64,000 nucleotides of DNA from an uncultured Clostridium sp. (GCF_947039605.1 NZ_CAMQZG010000001.1:124001-188000); one strand, 5' to 3'. Positions 37,604 through 47,661 are shown, counted from the first letter of the stretch. Notes: generated from the sequence alone by a model not told the origin. Numbers and translations: made by a program.

Positions 37604-38377
37604 CTAGTCCTCTCTGAGCTTTTCCTTTATAATAACAAGTATCTTTTTCTCTATCCTTGATACTTGTACCTGACTTATACCTAAAAGTTTTGCAACTTCG
37701 CTTTGTGTCTTATCTTTAAAGTACCTAAGTACTATAATTCTCCGAGCTTTTTCATCAAGACTTCTAATAGCTTCTTTTAAAGCTAAACGTTCTATCATGT
37801 CTGTATTTTCCTGCATATTCTCGCTAAGCTTATCTATAAATAATATTGGTGCACCTTCACTTTGATGTATTGTATCATGTAAGTAATGCATATTATTTGC
37901 TGATTCTAATGCATATAGAACATCCTCTTGATTCATCTTTGCATAATCTGCAAGTTCCGAAATAGTAGGTTCTCTCCCCATTTCTTTTGCTAATCGCTCT
38001 TTATCAAAGTATAATTTTTGTGCAGTTATCTTTACATTTCTACTTACCTTTATAATTCCATCATCTCTTATGAATCTTTTAATCTCACCAAGAATCATAG
38101 GAACAGCATAAGTAGAAAACTTAACATCATAAGATGTATCAAAATTTTGAATAGCTTTTATAAGACCCATAGCTCCAAGTTGAAAAATATCATCATATTC
38201 ATAGCCTCTATTAAGAAATTTCTTACAAAGAGAAGATACAAGTGGTGTGTTAATCTCTATAAGCTGATTCATAGCTTCCTTATCACCAGTTTTAGCTAGA
38301 ACAACTAACTCTCTGTTTCTTTCATAATTAGGTTTTGGATTAGTAGTGACGTTAATATTCACATTAGACGTTTCCAT
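37604..38377 (-). CDS. sigF: RNA polymerase sigma factor SigF
   Basis: First forespore-specific sigma factor. It is 257 residues from the ATG at 38377 (METSNV), six bases after AGGTG. Region 2 includes YDDIFQLGAMGLIKAIQNFD and KFSTYAVPMILGEIKRFIRD; region 4 ends in SQVQVSRIEKKIL. It is the third gene of the spoIIA operon and is held inactive by SpoIIAB. Confidence 0.97.
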   Translation of the reverse strand: METSNVNINVTTNPKPNYERNRELVVLAKTGDKEAMNQLIEINTPLVSSLCKKFLNRGYEYDDIFQLGAMGLIKAIQNFDTSYDVKFSTYAVPMILGEIKRFIRDDGIIKVSRNVKITAQKLYFDKERLAKEMGREPTISELADYAKMNQEDVLYALESANNMHYLHDTIHQSEGAPILFIDKLSENMQENTDMIERLALKEAIRSLDEKARRIIVLRYFKDKTQSEVAKLLGISQVQVSRIEKKILVIIKEKLRED

Positions 38378-38386
38378 ATTCATCAC

Positions 38387-38815
38387 CTATACTACTTTTT
38401 TTATTTTTTTCTTCATTATTAATTTAGTACCACAATCTTTATCACTTTCAACAACTAGCGAATCCATAAAACTTTCCATAACAGTAAACCCCATACCTGA
38501 GCGTTCTAAATCTGGTCTTGATGTATATAAAGCTTCTTTAGCTTGTTCAACATCTTCAATCCCAATACCTCTATCAAATACAACTACCTCAACTTCATCA
38601 TCCTGAATACTTATATCTATATAAACTGTTTTTGTTTCATCATTTTGATATCCATGAATTATAGAATTTGTTACAGCCTCTGAAACTGCTGTTTTTATAT
38701 CTGCAAGTTCATCTATTGTTGGATCAAGCTGTGCTACAAGTCCTGCAACTGCTATTCTAGCAAAAGATTCATTTTCAGATTTTGCTAGAAACTCTATTTT
38801 GACTTTATTATTCAT
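38387..38815 (-). CDS. spoIIAB: Anti-sigma F factor SpoIIAB
   Basis: GHKL-family serine kinase that binds sigma F and phosphorylates SpoIIAA. It is 142 residues from the ATG at 38815 after GGAGG (an upstream ATG at 38830 overlaps this site). The ATP site shows the N-box [22 protein letters not shown] and GMGFTVME. Confidence 0.97.
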   Translation of the reverse strand: MNNKVKIEFLAKSENESFARIAVAGLVAQLDPTIDELADIKTAVSEAVTNSIIHGYQNDETKTVYIDISIQDDEVEVVVFDRGIGIEDVEQAKEALYTSRPDLERSGMGFTVMESFMDSLVVESDKDCGTKLIMKKKIKKVV

Positions 38816-38833
38816 ACTACATTCCTCCATAAT

Positions 38834-39169
38834 TTATATATTCTTTAATGCCTCATCAACACTTGAATATACCTTAATAACTTTAAATATACCTGATAAA
38901 TCAAATATTCTTTTAATACTACCCGAAACACCTGCAATTACAACTCTGCCTTCTCTTACAGAAAGCTTCTTATATCTACCTATTATAACTCCTATTCCTG
39001 AACTATCCATAAAAGTAACCTCTGAAAAATCAAAAATTAATTTTTTTACATTAAACCTATCAAGCCTATCATCAACCTTAACTCTTACCTCTTGCGCGCT
39101 ATGATGATCAAGCTCACCACTTAGCTCAACAACTAAAAGATTTCCTTTAGATTTAAAATCTAAATACAT
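38834..39169 (-). CDS. spoIIAA: Anti-anti-sigma factor SpoIIAA
   Basis: STAS-domain protein that releases sigma F when not phosphorylated. The 111-residue protein has the phosphorylation loop MDSSGIG (54-60); by comparison with Bacillus the target is Ser57. The ribosome binding site is TAGGAGGTG. First gene of the operon, with a promoter at 39209-39237. Confidence 0.96.
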   Translation of the reverse strand: MYLDFKSKGNLLVVELSGELDHHSAQEVRVKVDDRLDRFNVKKLIFDFSEVTFMDSSGIGVIIGRYKKLSVREGRVVIAGVSGSIKRIFDLSGIFKVIKVYSSVDEALKNI

Positions 39170-39208
39170 AAGAAAACACCTCCTAAAACTAAGTAATTAC
39201 TTTTACAT

Positions 39209-39237
39209 ATTTTACCATATTTATTTTTATGGGTCAA
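39209..39237 (-). promoter_or_regulatory. Promoter candidate of the spoIIA operon
   Basis: Minus strand: TTGACC at 39232-39237, a 17-base spacer ending in TGG, and TAAAAT at 39209-39214. It resembles a sigma A type promoter. The sigma H type known for Bacillus spoIIA is not well matched here. Confidence 0.6.
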
Positions 39238-39278
39238 CATAATATTAAATATTTCTGCATATATTATACGTGAAGATA

Positions 39279-39324
39279 AAAAAGACACCTAAATTTTATG
39301 TGATTAAAATTTAGGTGTCTTTTT
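39279..39324 (-). terminator. Terminator after the Lon-like gene
   Basis: A perfect 20-bp stem from AAAAAGACACCTAAATTTTA and its complement around TGTGAT, with T residues at the minus-strand exit. It separates the Lon-like gene from the spoIIA operon. Confidence 0.93.
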
Positions 39325-39330
39325 AAATAT

Positions 39331-41634
39331 TTACTTATACTTCTCTAGTTCTGAAGTTATAGCACCTGCCACATCCTCTAAAGTTTTATCCCCTGCTATC
39401 ATAAGTGCATCAATGGCATCATTTATATTTTTCATAGTATAAATATGGAACTCACCATTTGTAATAGCAGTTTCAACCTCCTTGCTTAAAATAAGTTCAT
39501 TCTTATTACTATCAGGAATTATAACTCCCTTCCCAATATGAGTGTCCATTATATCGCAAGTTTTAAAGAAACCTTCTATCTTCTCATTCACACCACCAAT
39601 AGCTTGAACTTCTCCAAACTGATTTAAAGAGCCAGTTACAGCCATAGTTTGCTTTATAGGAATTTTACTAAGTGAAGAAATCATTGCAATCACCTCTGCA
39701 ACTGATGCACTATCTCCATCAAGACCGCCATAAAGTTGTTCAAAGCTCAAATGAAAATCAACAGGTGTAGCTTTATAACTATCCAAATAATTATTTAAAA
39801 AGCCTTTTAAAATATTTATAGACTTGCTATGAATAGCACCACTCATATTACTTTCTCTTTGAGTATCAATTATTTTTCCCGTTCCTTTATATGCAACGCA
39901 AGTAATTCTTATAGGCTTTCCAAAACTTAAATAGCCAGCATCTATTACTGATAAAGCATTTATACTTCCAATAATCTCATCTTTTACATTTATAAGAATT
40001 TTATTATCCTTATACATTTTTTGATATTCTATCTCTAATGTTGATGGTTTATATGCAACATCAATTATATCCTGTGCTTTTATAAGTTTTCTCTTTAATC
40101 TTTTTGCATTATTATTTGCAAGTATCAATATTTTTTCGACTTCATCTATATCCCACAAAATTCTATTTCTACACCCTGATTTTCTTGCAAGATATTTTCC
40201 AAGTTCATTTATAGCTTTATCTGTAAGTTCAAAAATCTCACCTGAATATACTAAACTTTTTACATGCTTAAAAAATTCAATTTTTGCTGATTCTTCTATA
40301 TCAATAATTGATTGAACCTCTGCTCTTACTCCAAAAATATTTGCAAAATCTTCATCATTATTATATAAAAGATCATAACTAGAGTAATCACCAATTAAAA
40401 TAACCTTGAGATTTATAGGAATTGGCTCTGGTTTTAAACCATTTAAAGATAAAAGGTCAAGATATGCCCCTCTATCATAATCTAAGCTCACCTTGTTATT
40501 AAGAAGTGCTCTTCTTAGATAATAATATCCATTAGGGTGTAAAAGAAGTGAATTTAATCTCATTATAATGCACCCTTCATTTGCCTCTAAAAGCGAACCT
40601 GCTTTTATAAGTGAAACATTTGTTGAATATGCACCATTTACACTTTCATACTCTATCACACCAAAAAGATTACTAATTGATGGATCTTCCTCAAATAAAA
40701 CTTTAGGTCTATTTACTTTACTATTATCAACTAAGACATTAACAACATATCTACCTAAGATTTCTGCAAACTTTTCCTCATCATCCTCATATGACATAGA
40801 ATATATTTCAATAAAATTATCTTCAATATTCTCACAAACATCTAAAAGATATTCTTTTGCCTTTATTATTCCCTCATCGTTTTTCTTATCAAACTCTTCT
40901 ATTATATCTTCTTTGATATGCTCACTTTCTTCAACTAAATAAGTTCTTAAAAGTACTCTTAACTTATCAATTGAATCCTCTTCCATATCTTTTAGTTTTT
41001 CTAATATTTCTTCTGCACTATCTCTTAGTTTTGTTATTTTCTCTGTCATTTCTGGATCTTCTAACAACTCCTCTTTCTCTTCATCTGCATCCTCTATTGG
41101 AATAAAAGTTATCCCAACTGTGGTTACCTTAAGTTCAAATCCTTCTTCTTTTGCTGCTTCGATTATCTCTTCAATATAATCATTTCTAAGCCTACCTACA
41201 GTTGTTATTATTTGTTCTTTTTCATCATTAATATCAGAATTATAAAACGCATAAATTTTTTCTGTATAAAGAGCTATTATTTTTTCTAAGTAACTTTTAA
41301 TTTTTACGCCATATGAATTTTTAATCACAAGAGCTTTAGGTTCTCTATGATCATCTAAAGTAACATAGCAAATATCTTTTGGTTTTTCCTTATCCTTCAT
41401 AAACTCATCTATCTGTGTAACTACTTCTTTTAATTTTTTATTTGAGAAACTATCAACTAGATAAATATGAAATCCATCTTTATCTATGCTAAGAGCCTCC
41501 TCAATAGTTTGATAAACTTTATTATTCTCAAATGAAGACTTTGTTCCCATAACAGATTCATCTACTACAAAACTATTATTATAAATTATTTCCCTTGGAG
41601 TTAACTCTCTTTTCATAAAAATTCTACTCGACAA
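39331..41634 (-). CDS. Lon-type protein with intact protease domain and degenerate AAA module
   Basis: A 767-residue member of the archaeal/LonB-like branch (AAA_32 layout with C-terminal S16 domain). The S16 domain is intact: catalytic Ser642 in DGDSASVAE and Lys685 in GGVNEKIEGFF. The N-terminal AAA part keeps the family landmarks YESVNGAYSTNVSLIKAGSL and VILIGDYSSYDLL. However, the Walker A place after GFHIYLV (about 55-68) reads DSFSNKK instead of GxxGTGKT, and the Walker B segment (355-361) reads CIIMRLN without the acidic end. A long acidic coiled coil (about 180-280) is inserted, as in relatives. The start is TTG at 41634 after AGGA, or ATG at 41616 (MKRELTPREI). It lies directly before the spoIIA operon; Bacillus lonB is a sporulation gene. 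ATP-free proteolysis is inferred only. Confidence 0.8.
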   Translation of the reverse strand: MSSRIFMKRELTPREIIYNNSFVVDESVMGTKSSFENNKVYQTIEEALSIDKDGFHIYLVDSFSNKKLKEVVTQIDEFMKDKEKPKDICYVTLDDHREPKALVIKNSYGVKIKSYLEKIIALYTEKIYAFYNSDINDEKEQIITTVGRLRNDYIEEIIEAAKEEGFELKVTTVGITFIPIEDADEEKEELLEDPEMTEKITKLRDSAEEILEKLKDMEEDSIDKLRVLLRTYLVEESEHIKEDIIEEFDKKNDEGIIKAKEYLLDVCENIEDNFIEIYSMSYEDDEEKFAEILGRYVVNVLVDNSKVNRPKVLFEEDPSISNLFGVIEYESVNGAYSTNVSLIKAGSLLEANEGCIIMRLNSLLLHPNGYYYLRRALLNNKVSLDYDRGAYLDLLSLNGLKPEPIPINLKVILIGDYSSYDLLYNNDEDFANIFGVRAEVQSIIDIEESAKIEFFKHVKSLVYSGEIFELTDKAINELGKYLARKSGCRNRILWDIDEVEKILILANNNAKRLKRKLIKAQDIIDVAYKPSTLEIEYQKMYKDNKILINVKDEIIGSINALSVIDAGYLSFGKPIRITCVAYKGTGKIIDTQRESNMSGAIHSKSINILKGFLNNYLDSYKATPVDFHLSFEQLYGGLDGDSASVAEVIAMISSLSKIPIKQTMAVTGSLNQFGEVQAIGGVNEKIEGFFKTCDIMDTHIGKGVIIPDSNKNELILSKEVETAITNGEFHIYTMKNINDAIDALMIAGDKTLEDVAGAITSELEKYK

Positions 41635-41784
41635 ATTAATCCTATTATTAATAAGTTAATTTATTAGAGCAGCTCCCTCCTCTAAAGTAATATATTATAT
41701 TAATATTCTTATACCTGTAATTTAGCTATTCTTTTATAGAAACTTTTCTAAATTTTCTTTTCGACATTTTTTACACACAAAAAA

Positions 41785-41814
41785 AGAACCTCCCTAGAAT
41801 TCTAAGGAAGTTCT
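41785..41814 (-). terminator. Terminator of deoC
   Basis: A stem of AGAAC..TCC..TAGA with matching right arm and two wobble pairs, followed by TTTTTTT on the minus strand, 12 bases after the deoC stop. Confidence 0.88.
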
Positions 41815-41826
41815 CTATTATTTATT

Positions 41827-42501
41827 TTAGTAGTTTGAAGTTGAAACTCCACCCTCACATATTATTATTGATGCTGAAGCTCCTATTCTTGTAGCTCCAT
41901 TAGCTATTACAGCCTCTGCATCCTTGAAACATCTAACCCCACCTGAAGCTTTAACTCCAAGATTTGGCCCTACTGTTTCTCTCATTAATTTAATATCTTC
42001 TGGTGTAGCCCCACCTGTTGAGAACCCTGTTGAAGTTTTAACAAAATCAGCTCCTGCTTCTTTTGCAAGCTCGCAAGCTTTAACTTTTTCCTCATCAGTT
42101 AATAAGCATGTTTCTATTATAACTTTTGTTAAAGCTTTATCTTTTGCTGCTTCAACAACTGCTTTTATATCATTTCTTACATATTCATAATCTTTATCTT
42201 TTAATCTTCCAATATTTATTACCATATCTACTTCATGAGCACCTTTAGCTATTGCATCTTTAGTTTCAAATGCTTTAACTTCACTTGTGCTAGCTCCTAA
42301 AGGGAATCCTATTACTGTACAAACCTTAACGTCGCTACCTTCTAATAACTTAGCTGCTAGCTCTACATTGCCTGGATTTATGCAAACTGAAGCAAATTTG
42401 TATTCTGCTGCCTCGCTACATATTTTCTCCACATCACCTCTTGTTGCGTCTGCTTTTAAGACTGTGTGGTCTATCATTGATGCTAATTGTTGTTTATCCA
42501 T
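41827..42501 (-). CDS. deoC: Deoxyribose-phosphate aldolase
   Basis: Splits 2-deoxyribose-5-phosphate to acetaldehyde and glyceraldehyde-3-phosphate in nucleoside breakdown. The 224-residue protein has the Schiff-base lysine region [14 protein letters not shown] and the GVKASGGVR motif. It stands alone with its own terminator; no deoB, deoA or pdp is beside it. Confidence 0.96.
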   Translation of the reverse strand: MDKQQLASMIDHTVLKADATRGDVEKICSEAAEYKFASVCINPGNVELAAKLLEGSDVKVCTVIGFPLGASTSEVKAFETKDAIAKGAHEVDMVINIGRLKDKDYEYVRNDIKAVVEAAKDKALTKVIIETCLLTDEEKVKACELAKEAGADFVKTSTGFSTGGATPEDIKLMRETVGPNLGVKASGGVRCFKDAEAVIANGATRIGASASIIICEGGVSTSNY

Positions 42502-42765
42502 TGTTTATTCCTCCTACTTGGTAAAAACTCTATCTCCATTATAAAATAGATAATGTAAATCGTCTACACTTTGCGAAGTTTATGTGGATTTGTTCGTTTC
42601 TTCTTATATTTCTGTACATTTTATTAATAAAATATATACCTTTGTAGCCTGATTACTTATGTAAAAGCAGTTTTATAAATTTTCTCCTTATGTTATAATA
42701 ATCTATATATAATTTATAAAAAAATGGAATCATAATTTTTATTGTATTGAAAAGGAGTATTATAT

Positions 42766-43170
42766 ATGGGATTTAAAGACAAAATATCTAAATATTACAC
42801 AGATTCTTACTTAAAAAAGTATGGAGATAGATTAACTCAATTCCAAGGAAATGTTTTATCTGCTAAAGTAGAAGAAAAAACTATCTTAGGAATATTCAAC
42901 AAGATAACTGTTACTCTAATGGTTAGACCTGAAAGAAGTAAAGTTGTTTCTAAATGTATTTATAAAAAGAATAGATGGTTCAAAAAACCTACATTCTTAT
43001 CAATAAGACAAGGTAATAATGTTGTAGTACAAGGTTTAAAGTCAGTGAAAGATAATAAGGAATATATAGAAATAAGTAACTTACTTAACTTAACAACTAA
43101 GCAAGACTTAATTCCTGTAGATCATTCTCAAATGAAAAAGCAAAGACAACAAACACCAAGAATGAGATAA
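42766..43170 (+). CDS. Orphan basic protein, possible OB-fold
   Basis: A 134-residue basic protein with a strong ribosome binding site (AAAGGAG) and its own terminator. The central part (about 28-115) alternates strand-like segments such as GNVLSAKVEEK and NVVVQGLKSV, with a final EYIEISNLL; this order would fit an OB fold, but no family is recognised. The tail is rich in Lys, Gln and Arg. A TATAAT-like -10 with TG extension lies near 42692-42700 (GTTATAAT). It is a single-gene unit on the plus strand between deoC and a Ca-ATPase. A nucleic-acid role is a guess. Confidence 0.65.
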   Translation: MGFKDKISKYYTDSYLKKYGDRLTQFQGNVLSAKVEEKTILGIFNKITVTLMVRPERSKVVSKCIYKKNRWFKKPTFLSIRQGNNVVVQGLKSVKDNKEYIEISNLLNLTTKQDLIPVDHSQMKKQRQQTPRMR

Positions 43171-43173
43171 TTC

Positions 43174-43207
43174 AAAAGCCGCTTCTATTAATTTAGAAAC
43201 GGCTTTT
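43174..43207. terminator. Terminator between the orphan gene and the Ca-ATPase gene
   Basis: AAAAGCCG and TTCTA pair with TAGAA and CGGCTTTT with one mismatch; T residues follow on the plus strand and A residues precede, so it can serve both convergent genes. Confidence 0.85.
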
Positions 43208-43218
43208 TTCATCTTATA

Positions 43219-45768
43219 TTATTTTTTTACTTTAATTAATAAGAACACACTATTTACTAAAGCTATTATAGATGAGAAGAATACTACAAATAACCAATGC
43301 TTTATTCCAAGAGGTACTGTATGGAATATACCCGCAAAGAATGGAATATATAAAATCCCACAAAGCATTAGCATTGAAATAGCTACTGCCCCAACTAAGT
43401 ATGGATTAGTAAATAATTTTATTTCAAATATAGAATGTCTCTCAGATCTACACTCAAATACATGAATAAGCTGTGACATTACAAGCGTTGATAAAGCCAT
43501 TGTTCTGCAAGTGTCTATATCAAATCCATAGTACATACCAACTAAGAATGATAAAAGTGTGCAAAGACCTATTAAAGCTCCTCTTACCATTATCTTTTCT
43601 TTAAGCCCTCTAGCAAATATACTCTCATTTTTCTCTCTAGGCTTTTGACTCATTATATCAGGGTCACCTGGGTCAACTCCAAGTGCAATAGCTGGAAGTC
43701 CATCAGTTGCAAGATTTACAAATAATATCTGTATAGGTAGCATTGGTGATGGAAGTGCAAATAAAGTTGCTAAGAACATAGTTAAAACTTCCCCAAGGTT
43801 ACAAGATAAAAGATATCTTATAAACTTTCTGATATTATCATAAATAGTTCTTCCCTCTTCCACTGCTGAAACTATTGTTTCAAAGTTATCATCCATAAGA
43901 ATCATAGATGATGCCTCTTTTGTAACATCAGTTCCTGAAATCCCCATAGCAATTCCAATATCAGCTTCCTTTATAGCAGGAGCATCATTAACCCCGTCCC
44001 CAGTCATGGCAACTATATTACCTTTTTTCTTAAATGCCTTAACAATTCTAAGTTTATGTGCAGGGCTAACTCTTGCAAATATTCTTACATTATCAATTTG
44101 TTTTCTAAGGTCTGAATCACTTAACCTTTCAAGTTCTTCCCCTGTTAAAACTTGATTTTCTGTATTAACAATACCAAGGCTTTTTCCTATCGCATAAGCT
44201 GTATTTCTGTGATCTCCAGTTATCATAACTGGCTTAATCCCTGCCATTTTGCATCTTAGAACTGCATCTTTAACTTCTGGTCTTGGTGGGTCTATAATCC
44301 CTACAAGTCCAACAAATATAAGATTTTCTTCTACACTTTCATCTCTTTTAACTCCATTTTCTTTATAAGCACCTGCAATGCATCTTAAAGCTCTTTTACT
44401 CATATTATCCATAGAATCAATTATTGTTTGCTTCTTTTGAGGTGTAAGTTCTCTTACTCCACCATTCTCTAAAATATGCGTACACTTATTTACAACTCTC
44501 TCAGGTGCACCTTTTACATATGCGATTTCTTTACCAGACTCTCTTATAATTACAGACATCATTTTTCTTCCTGAATCAAACGGAATATCAAAAACTCTTT
44601 GAACATTTGACATTGTTGCTTCAAGAAGAGGTACATCTTTAAAATATAATTTGATAAGTGCTGTTTCTGTTGGGTCACCATGCAATGCTTTTTCTATATC
44701 TTTTTTAGAAAAATCATAATTACAATCATTACAATATACAAAACTTTTTAAAAGCTTCCCATTCTTTGGCACTTCCATTTCATCTATTTTATAAAACTTT
44801 CCATCAACAAATACTTCTTTAACAGTCATCTTATTTTGAGTTAATGTACCAGTTTTATCACTACAAATAACCGAAGTACAACCTAAAGTTTCTACAGCTG
44901 GAAGTTTTCTAACAAGTGCTTTTCTTTTAAGCATTCTTGAAACTCCAAGTGCTAATGCTACGGTAACTATTGCTGTAAGCCCCTCTGGAATAGCTGCTAC
45001 TGCAAGACTCACTCCAAGAAGAAACATATCTCCAATAGGATTTCCTCTTAAAACTCCAATAAGCGTAACTAAAGCACAAACTGCTAAACATATTACTACA
45101 AGTACTTTTCCAAGCCCTTCAAGTCTTTCCTTTAAAGGTGACTTTTCTGACTCTATGTTATCAAGCATATTTGCTATTTTACCCATCTCTGTATCCATAG
45201 CAATAGAATTAACTCTCAAAGTTGCTTTTCCTTTTAAAATAGTTGTTCCCATGAAAAGTGTGTTATTTCCTCTAGCATCACTTTTATTGACTCCAACTGA
45301 CTCTCCTGTAAGCAATGACTCGTCAATCATTAAATTAGTAGCCTCAATAATTTCACCATCAGCTGGAATTCTATCACCTGACTCTAAAACAACTAAATCA
45401 CCTAAAGTAATTTCACTTGTAGCAATTACTTTTACATTTCCATCTCTAATAACTTTACAAGTTGGTGCTGCCATAGCTTTTAGTGCATCTAATGATTTTT
45501 CTGTTCTAAACTCTTGTATGAATCCTAAAACTGCATTAAGAACTACTATCACACATATTGTTATAGCATCTGCTATATCCCCCATAAGCCCTGATATTAT
45601 AGTAGCTCCTATAAGTACCCATGTTATAAAATCATTAAATTGTGCAAAAAATATTTTAAATGCTGATATTTTATTAGTCCTTGTTATTTCATTTAATCCA
45701 TACTGTTCTTGTCTTTTTCTTGCCTCTGAACTTGATAACCCTCTTGAAACTAGTTTTTCTGCCTCCAA
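43219..45768 (-). CDS. Calcium-type P-type ATPase (P2A/SERCA-like)
   Basis: An 849-residue pump with all catalytic motifs: TGES (154-157), the PEGL motif in membrane segment 4 (261-264), phosphorylated Asp304 in SDKTGTLTQ, KGAPE, and TGDGVNDAP. Ten membrane segments are expected. The PEGLTAIVT and NLATDGLPAIALG segments are those of Ca-type P2A pumps. It stands alone, divergent from ppaC. It provides a useful comparison for the motif-less homologue at 33-35.5 kb. Confidence 0.93.
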   Translation of the reverse strand: MEAEKLVSRGLSSSEARKRQEQYGLNEITRTNKISAFKIFFAQFNDFITWVLIGATIISGLMGDIADAITICVIVVLNAVLGFIQEFRTEKSLDALKAMAAPTCKVIRDGNVKVIATSEITLGDLVVLESGDRIPADGEIIEATNLMIDESLLTGESVGVNKSDARGNNTLFMGTTILKGKATLRVNSIAMDTEMGKIANMLDNIESEKSPLKERLEGLGKVLVVICLAVCALVTLIGVLRGNPIGDMFLLGVSLAVAAIPEGLTAIVTVALALGVSRMLKRKALVRKLPAVETLGCTSVICSDKTGTLTQNKMTVKEVFVDGKFYKIDEMEVPKNGKLLKSFVYCNDCNYDFSKKDIEKALHGDPTETALIKLYFKDVPLLEATMSNVQRVFDIPFDSGRKMMSVIIRESGKEIAYVKGAPERVVNKCTHILENGGVRELTPQKKQTIIDSMDNMSKRALRCIAGAYKENGVKRDESVEENLIFVGLVGIIDPPRPEVKDAVLRCKMAGIKPVMITGDHRNTAYAIGKSLGIVNTENQVLTGEELERLSDSDLRKQIDNVRIFARVSPAHKLRIVKAFKKKGNIVAMTGDGVNDAPAIKEADIGIAMGISGTDVTKEASSMILMDDNFETIVSAVEEGRTIYDNIRKFIRYLLSCNLGEVLTMFLATLFALPSPMLPIQILFVNLATDGLPAIALGVDPGDPDIMSQKPREKNESIFARGLKEKIMVRGALIGLCTLLSFLVGMYYGFDIDTCRTMALSTLVMSQLIHVFECRSERHSIFEIKLFTNPYLVGAVAISMLMLCGILYIPFFAGIFHTVPLGIKHWLFVVFFSSIIALVNSVFLLIKVKK

Positions 45769-45956
45769 ATCTTCCCCTCCTATATTTTTAAAACTTCATT
45801 CAAATATATGTTATGTATACTAATATTTAGAACTGCTAATATTAAGTTATTCCCCTTAAAACTTTACATTTTATGCTACAACCATTAAAATATAATTTAG
45901 AAATAAATTTGATAAAACCAAAAATTTATATAGATAGTATTAAAGGAGATTTTTTT

Positions 45957-47597
45957 ATGAAAGATGTAATTTATATTTCAGGACATAGAAATCCTGATAG
46001 TGACTCAATCTGTTCAGCACTTTCATATGCTGAGTTTAAAAATAAAACTCAAAGCATACCTGCTGTACCAGTAAGACTTGGAAATGTAAGCCCAGAAACT
46101 CAATATGCGCTTGACTACTTTAATGTAGAAGCACCTATGTTTATAGATACTGTTAGACTTAAAGTTGAAGATTTAGATATCGATGCAATAAGCCCAATAG
46201 ATCCTCAAACTTCAATAAGAAAAGCTTGGACACTAATGAAAGAAAAAAATACAAAAACAATGCCTATATCAAACGGTGATAGTAAACTTGCTGGTATTGT
46301 AGCTACATCAAATATCACAGCTACTTACATGGATATATGGGATAGCCAAATAATTGCTAAAAGTAAAACTACTCTTGCAAATATAGTTGAAACACTTTCA
46401 GCTGAAATTTTAACAGAGTCAGAAACTAAAGTATTTACTGGTAAAATAACAGTTGCTGCAATGCAAGCTGAATCACTTGCTTCATTTATTGAAGAAGGCG
46501 ATATTGCTATATCAGGTGATAGAATTGATGCTGTTGAAGCTCTTATAGCTCAAAAAGCATCATTAATAATTATTGCTGGTGGTCATAAGATTTCTGAAGA
46601 ACTTATTGAACTTGCTAAAAAAAGCAATATCACAGTAATTTCTACAAACTATGATTCATTCACAACAAGCAGACTTATTGTTCAAAGTATACCTGTAGAG
46701 TATGTTATGACAAAAGAAAATATAATAACAATAGCTAGTGATGAGTTAGTTGATGAAGCTAAAAATATCATGAGTCAATCAAGACACAGTAGTTACCCAG
46801 TAATCAATAATGATGGGGAACTTATTGGAATGGTTGCTAGATATCACTTAATTTCAAACAAAAAGAAAAAGCTTATCCAAGTTGACCACAATGAGAGAGG
46901 TCAGGCTGTTGATGGTATCGAAGAAGCTGATATTCTTGAGATTCTTGATCACCACAGAGTTGCTGATATACAAACAAGTTCTCCTCTATACTTTAGATCA
47001 GAACCTGTTGGATGTACTTCAACTATCGTAGCTAAAAGATTCTTTGAAAATGGAATTAAGCCTTCAAAACAAGCTGCTGGATTAATGTGTTCTGCAATAC
47101 TTTCAGATACATTAATATTTAAATCACCAACTTGTACACCTGAAGATAAAGTTATAGCTTTAAGACTTGCTGAAATGGCTGGAATTGATGCTTATACTTA
47201 CGGAAAAGATTTACTTAAAGCTGGTACTTCATTAAAAGGTAAATCAGTAGAAGAAATCTTTAGCCAAGATTTTAAACCATTCGTAATTCATGGTAAAAAA
47301 GTTGGAGTTGCACAGGTTAACACAATGGATATCGAAGGATTTATGAATACATTAAAAGAAGAAATGCTTGATCACATGACAGACAAAGCTAGTGATCTTG
47401 GTGCTGAAATGATGATGATTCTTCTTACAGATATAATCGAAGAAGGTTCACAAATGTTAGTTGCTGGTGTAGACCCTGCAATCGCTGAAGAAGCATTTGG
47501 AGTTAAACTTTTAGAAAATACTGCTTTCCTTCCTGGAGTATTATCAAGAAAGAAACAAGTTGTACCAAACCTTACAAACGCAATTTCAAAAAGATAA
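45957..47597 (+). CDS. ppaC: Manganese-dependent inorganic pyrophosphatase with CBS and DRTGG domains
   Basis: Family II pyrophosphatase of 546 residues from the ATG at 45957 after AAAGGAG (a longer frame from 45873 has no ribosome binding site). The DHH domain has GHRNPDSDS (His10, Asp14, Asp16) and DHHRV; a CBS pair with an inserted DRTGG domain (about 70-300) binds adenine nucleotides and controls activity in clostridial members. The C-terminal DHHA2 domain ends with PGVLSRKKQVVP. Confidence 0.96.
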   Translation: MKDVIYISGHRNPDSDSICSALSYAEFKNKTQSIPAVPVRLGNVSPETQYALDYFNVEAPMFIDTVRLKVEDLDIDAISPIDPQTSIRKAWTLMKEKNTKTMPISNGDSKLAGIVATSNITATYMDIWDSQIIAKSKTTLANIVETLSAEILTESETKVFTGKITVAAMQAESLASFIEEGDIAISGDRIDAVEALIAQKASLIIIAGGHKISEELIELAKKSNITVISTNYDSFTTSRLIVQSIPVEYVMTKENIITIASDELVDEAKNIMSQSRHSSYPVINNDGELIGMVARYHLISNKKKKLIQVDHNERGQAVDGIEEADILEILDHHRVADIQTSSPLYFRSEPVGCTSTIVAKRFFENGIKPSKQAAGLMCSAILSDTLIFKSPTCTPEDKVIALRLAEMAGIDAYTYGKDLLKAGTSLKGKSVEEIFSQDFKPFVIHGKKVGVAQVNTMDIEGFMNTLKEEMLDHMTDKASDLGAEMMMILLTDIIEEGSQMLVAGVDPAIAEEAFGVKLLENTAFLPGVLSRKKQVVPNLTNAISKR

Positions 47598-47602
47598 TAT
47601 TT

Positions 47603-47630
47603 AAAGGATGCACAAAATAGTGCATCCTTT
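47603..47630 (+). terminator. Terminator of ppaC
   Basis: A perfect 11-bp stem, AAAGGATGCAC with GTGCATCCTTT, around six bases, followed by TTTT. Confidence 0.93.
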
Positions 47631-47661
47631 TTTTATTATATAATTTTGCAATCAAGAAAAA

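Noticed and set aside
45155..45823. A 222-codon open frame on the plus strand, antisense to the Ca-ATPase
   Set aside because: It is a mirror of a strongly conserved gene, rich in Ser/Thr/Ile as such shadows are, with no own ribosome binding site.
45873..45956. Longer N-terminus for ppaC
   Set aside because: The ATG at 45873 has no ribosome binding site, whereas the ATG at 45957 follows AAAGGAG and gives the standard family II pyrophosphatase start.
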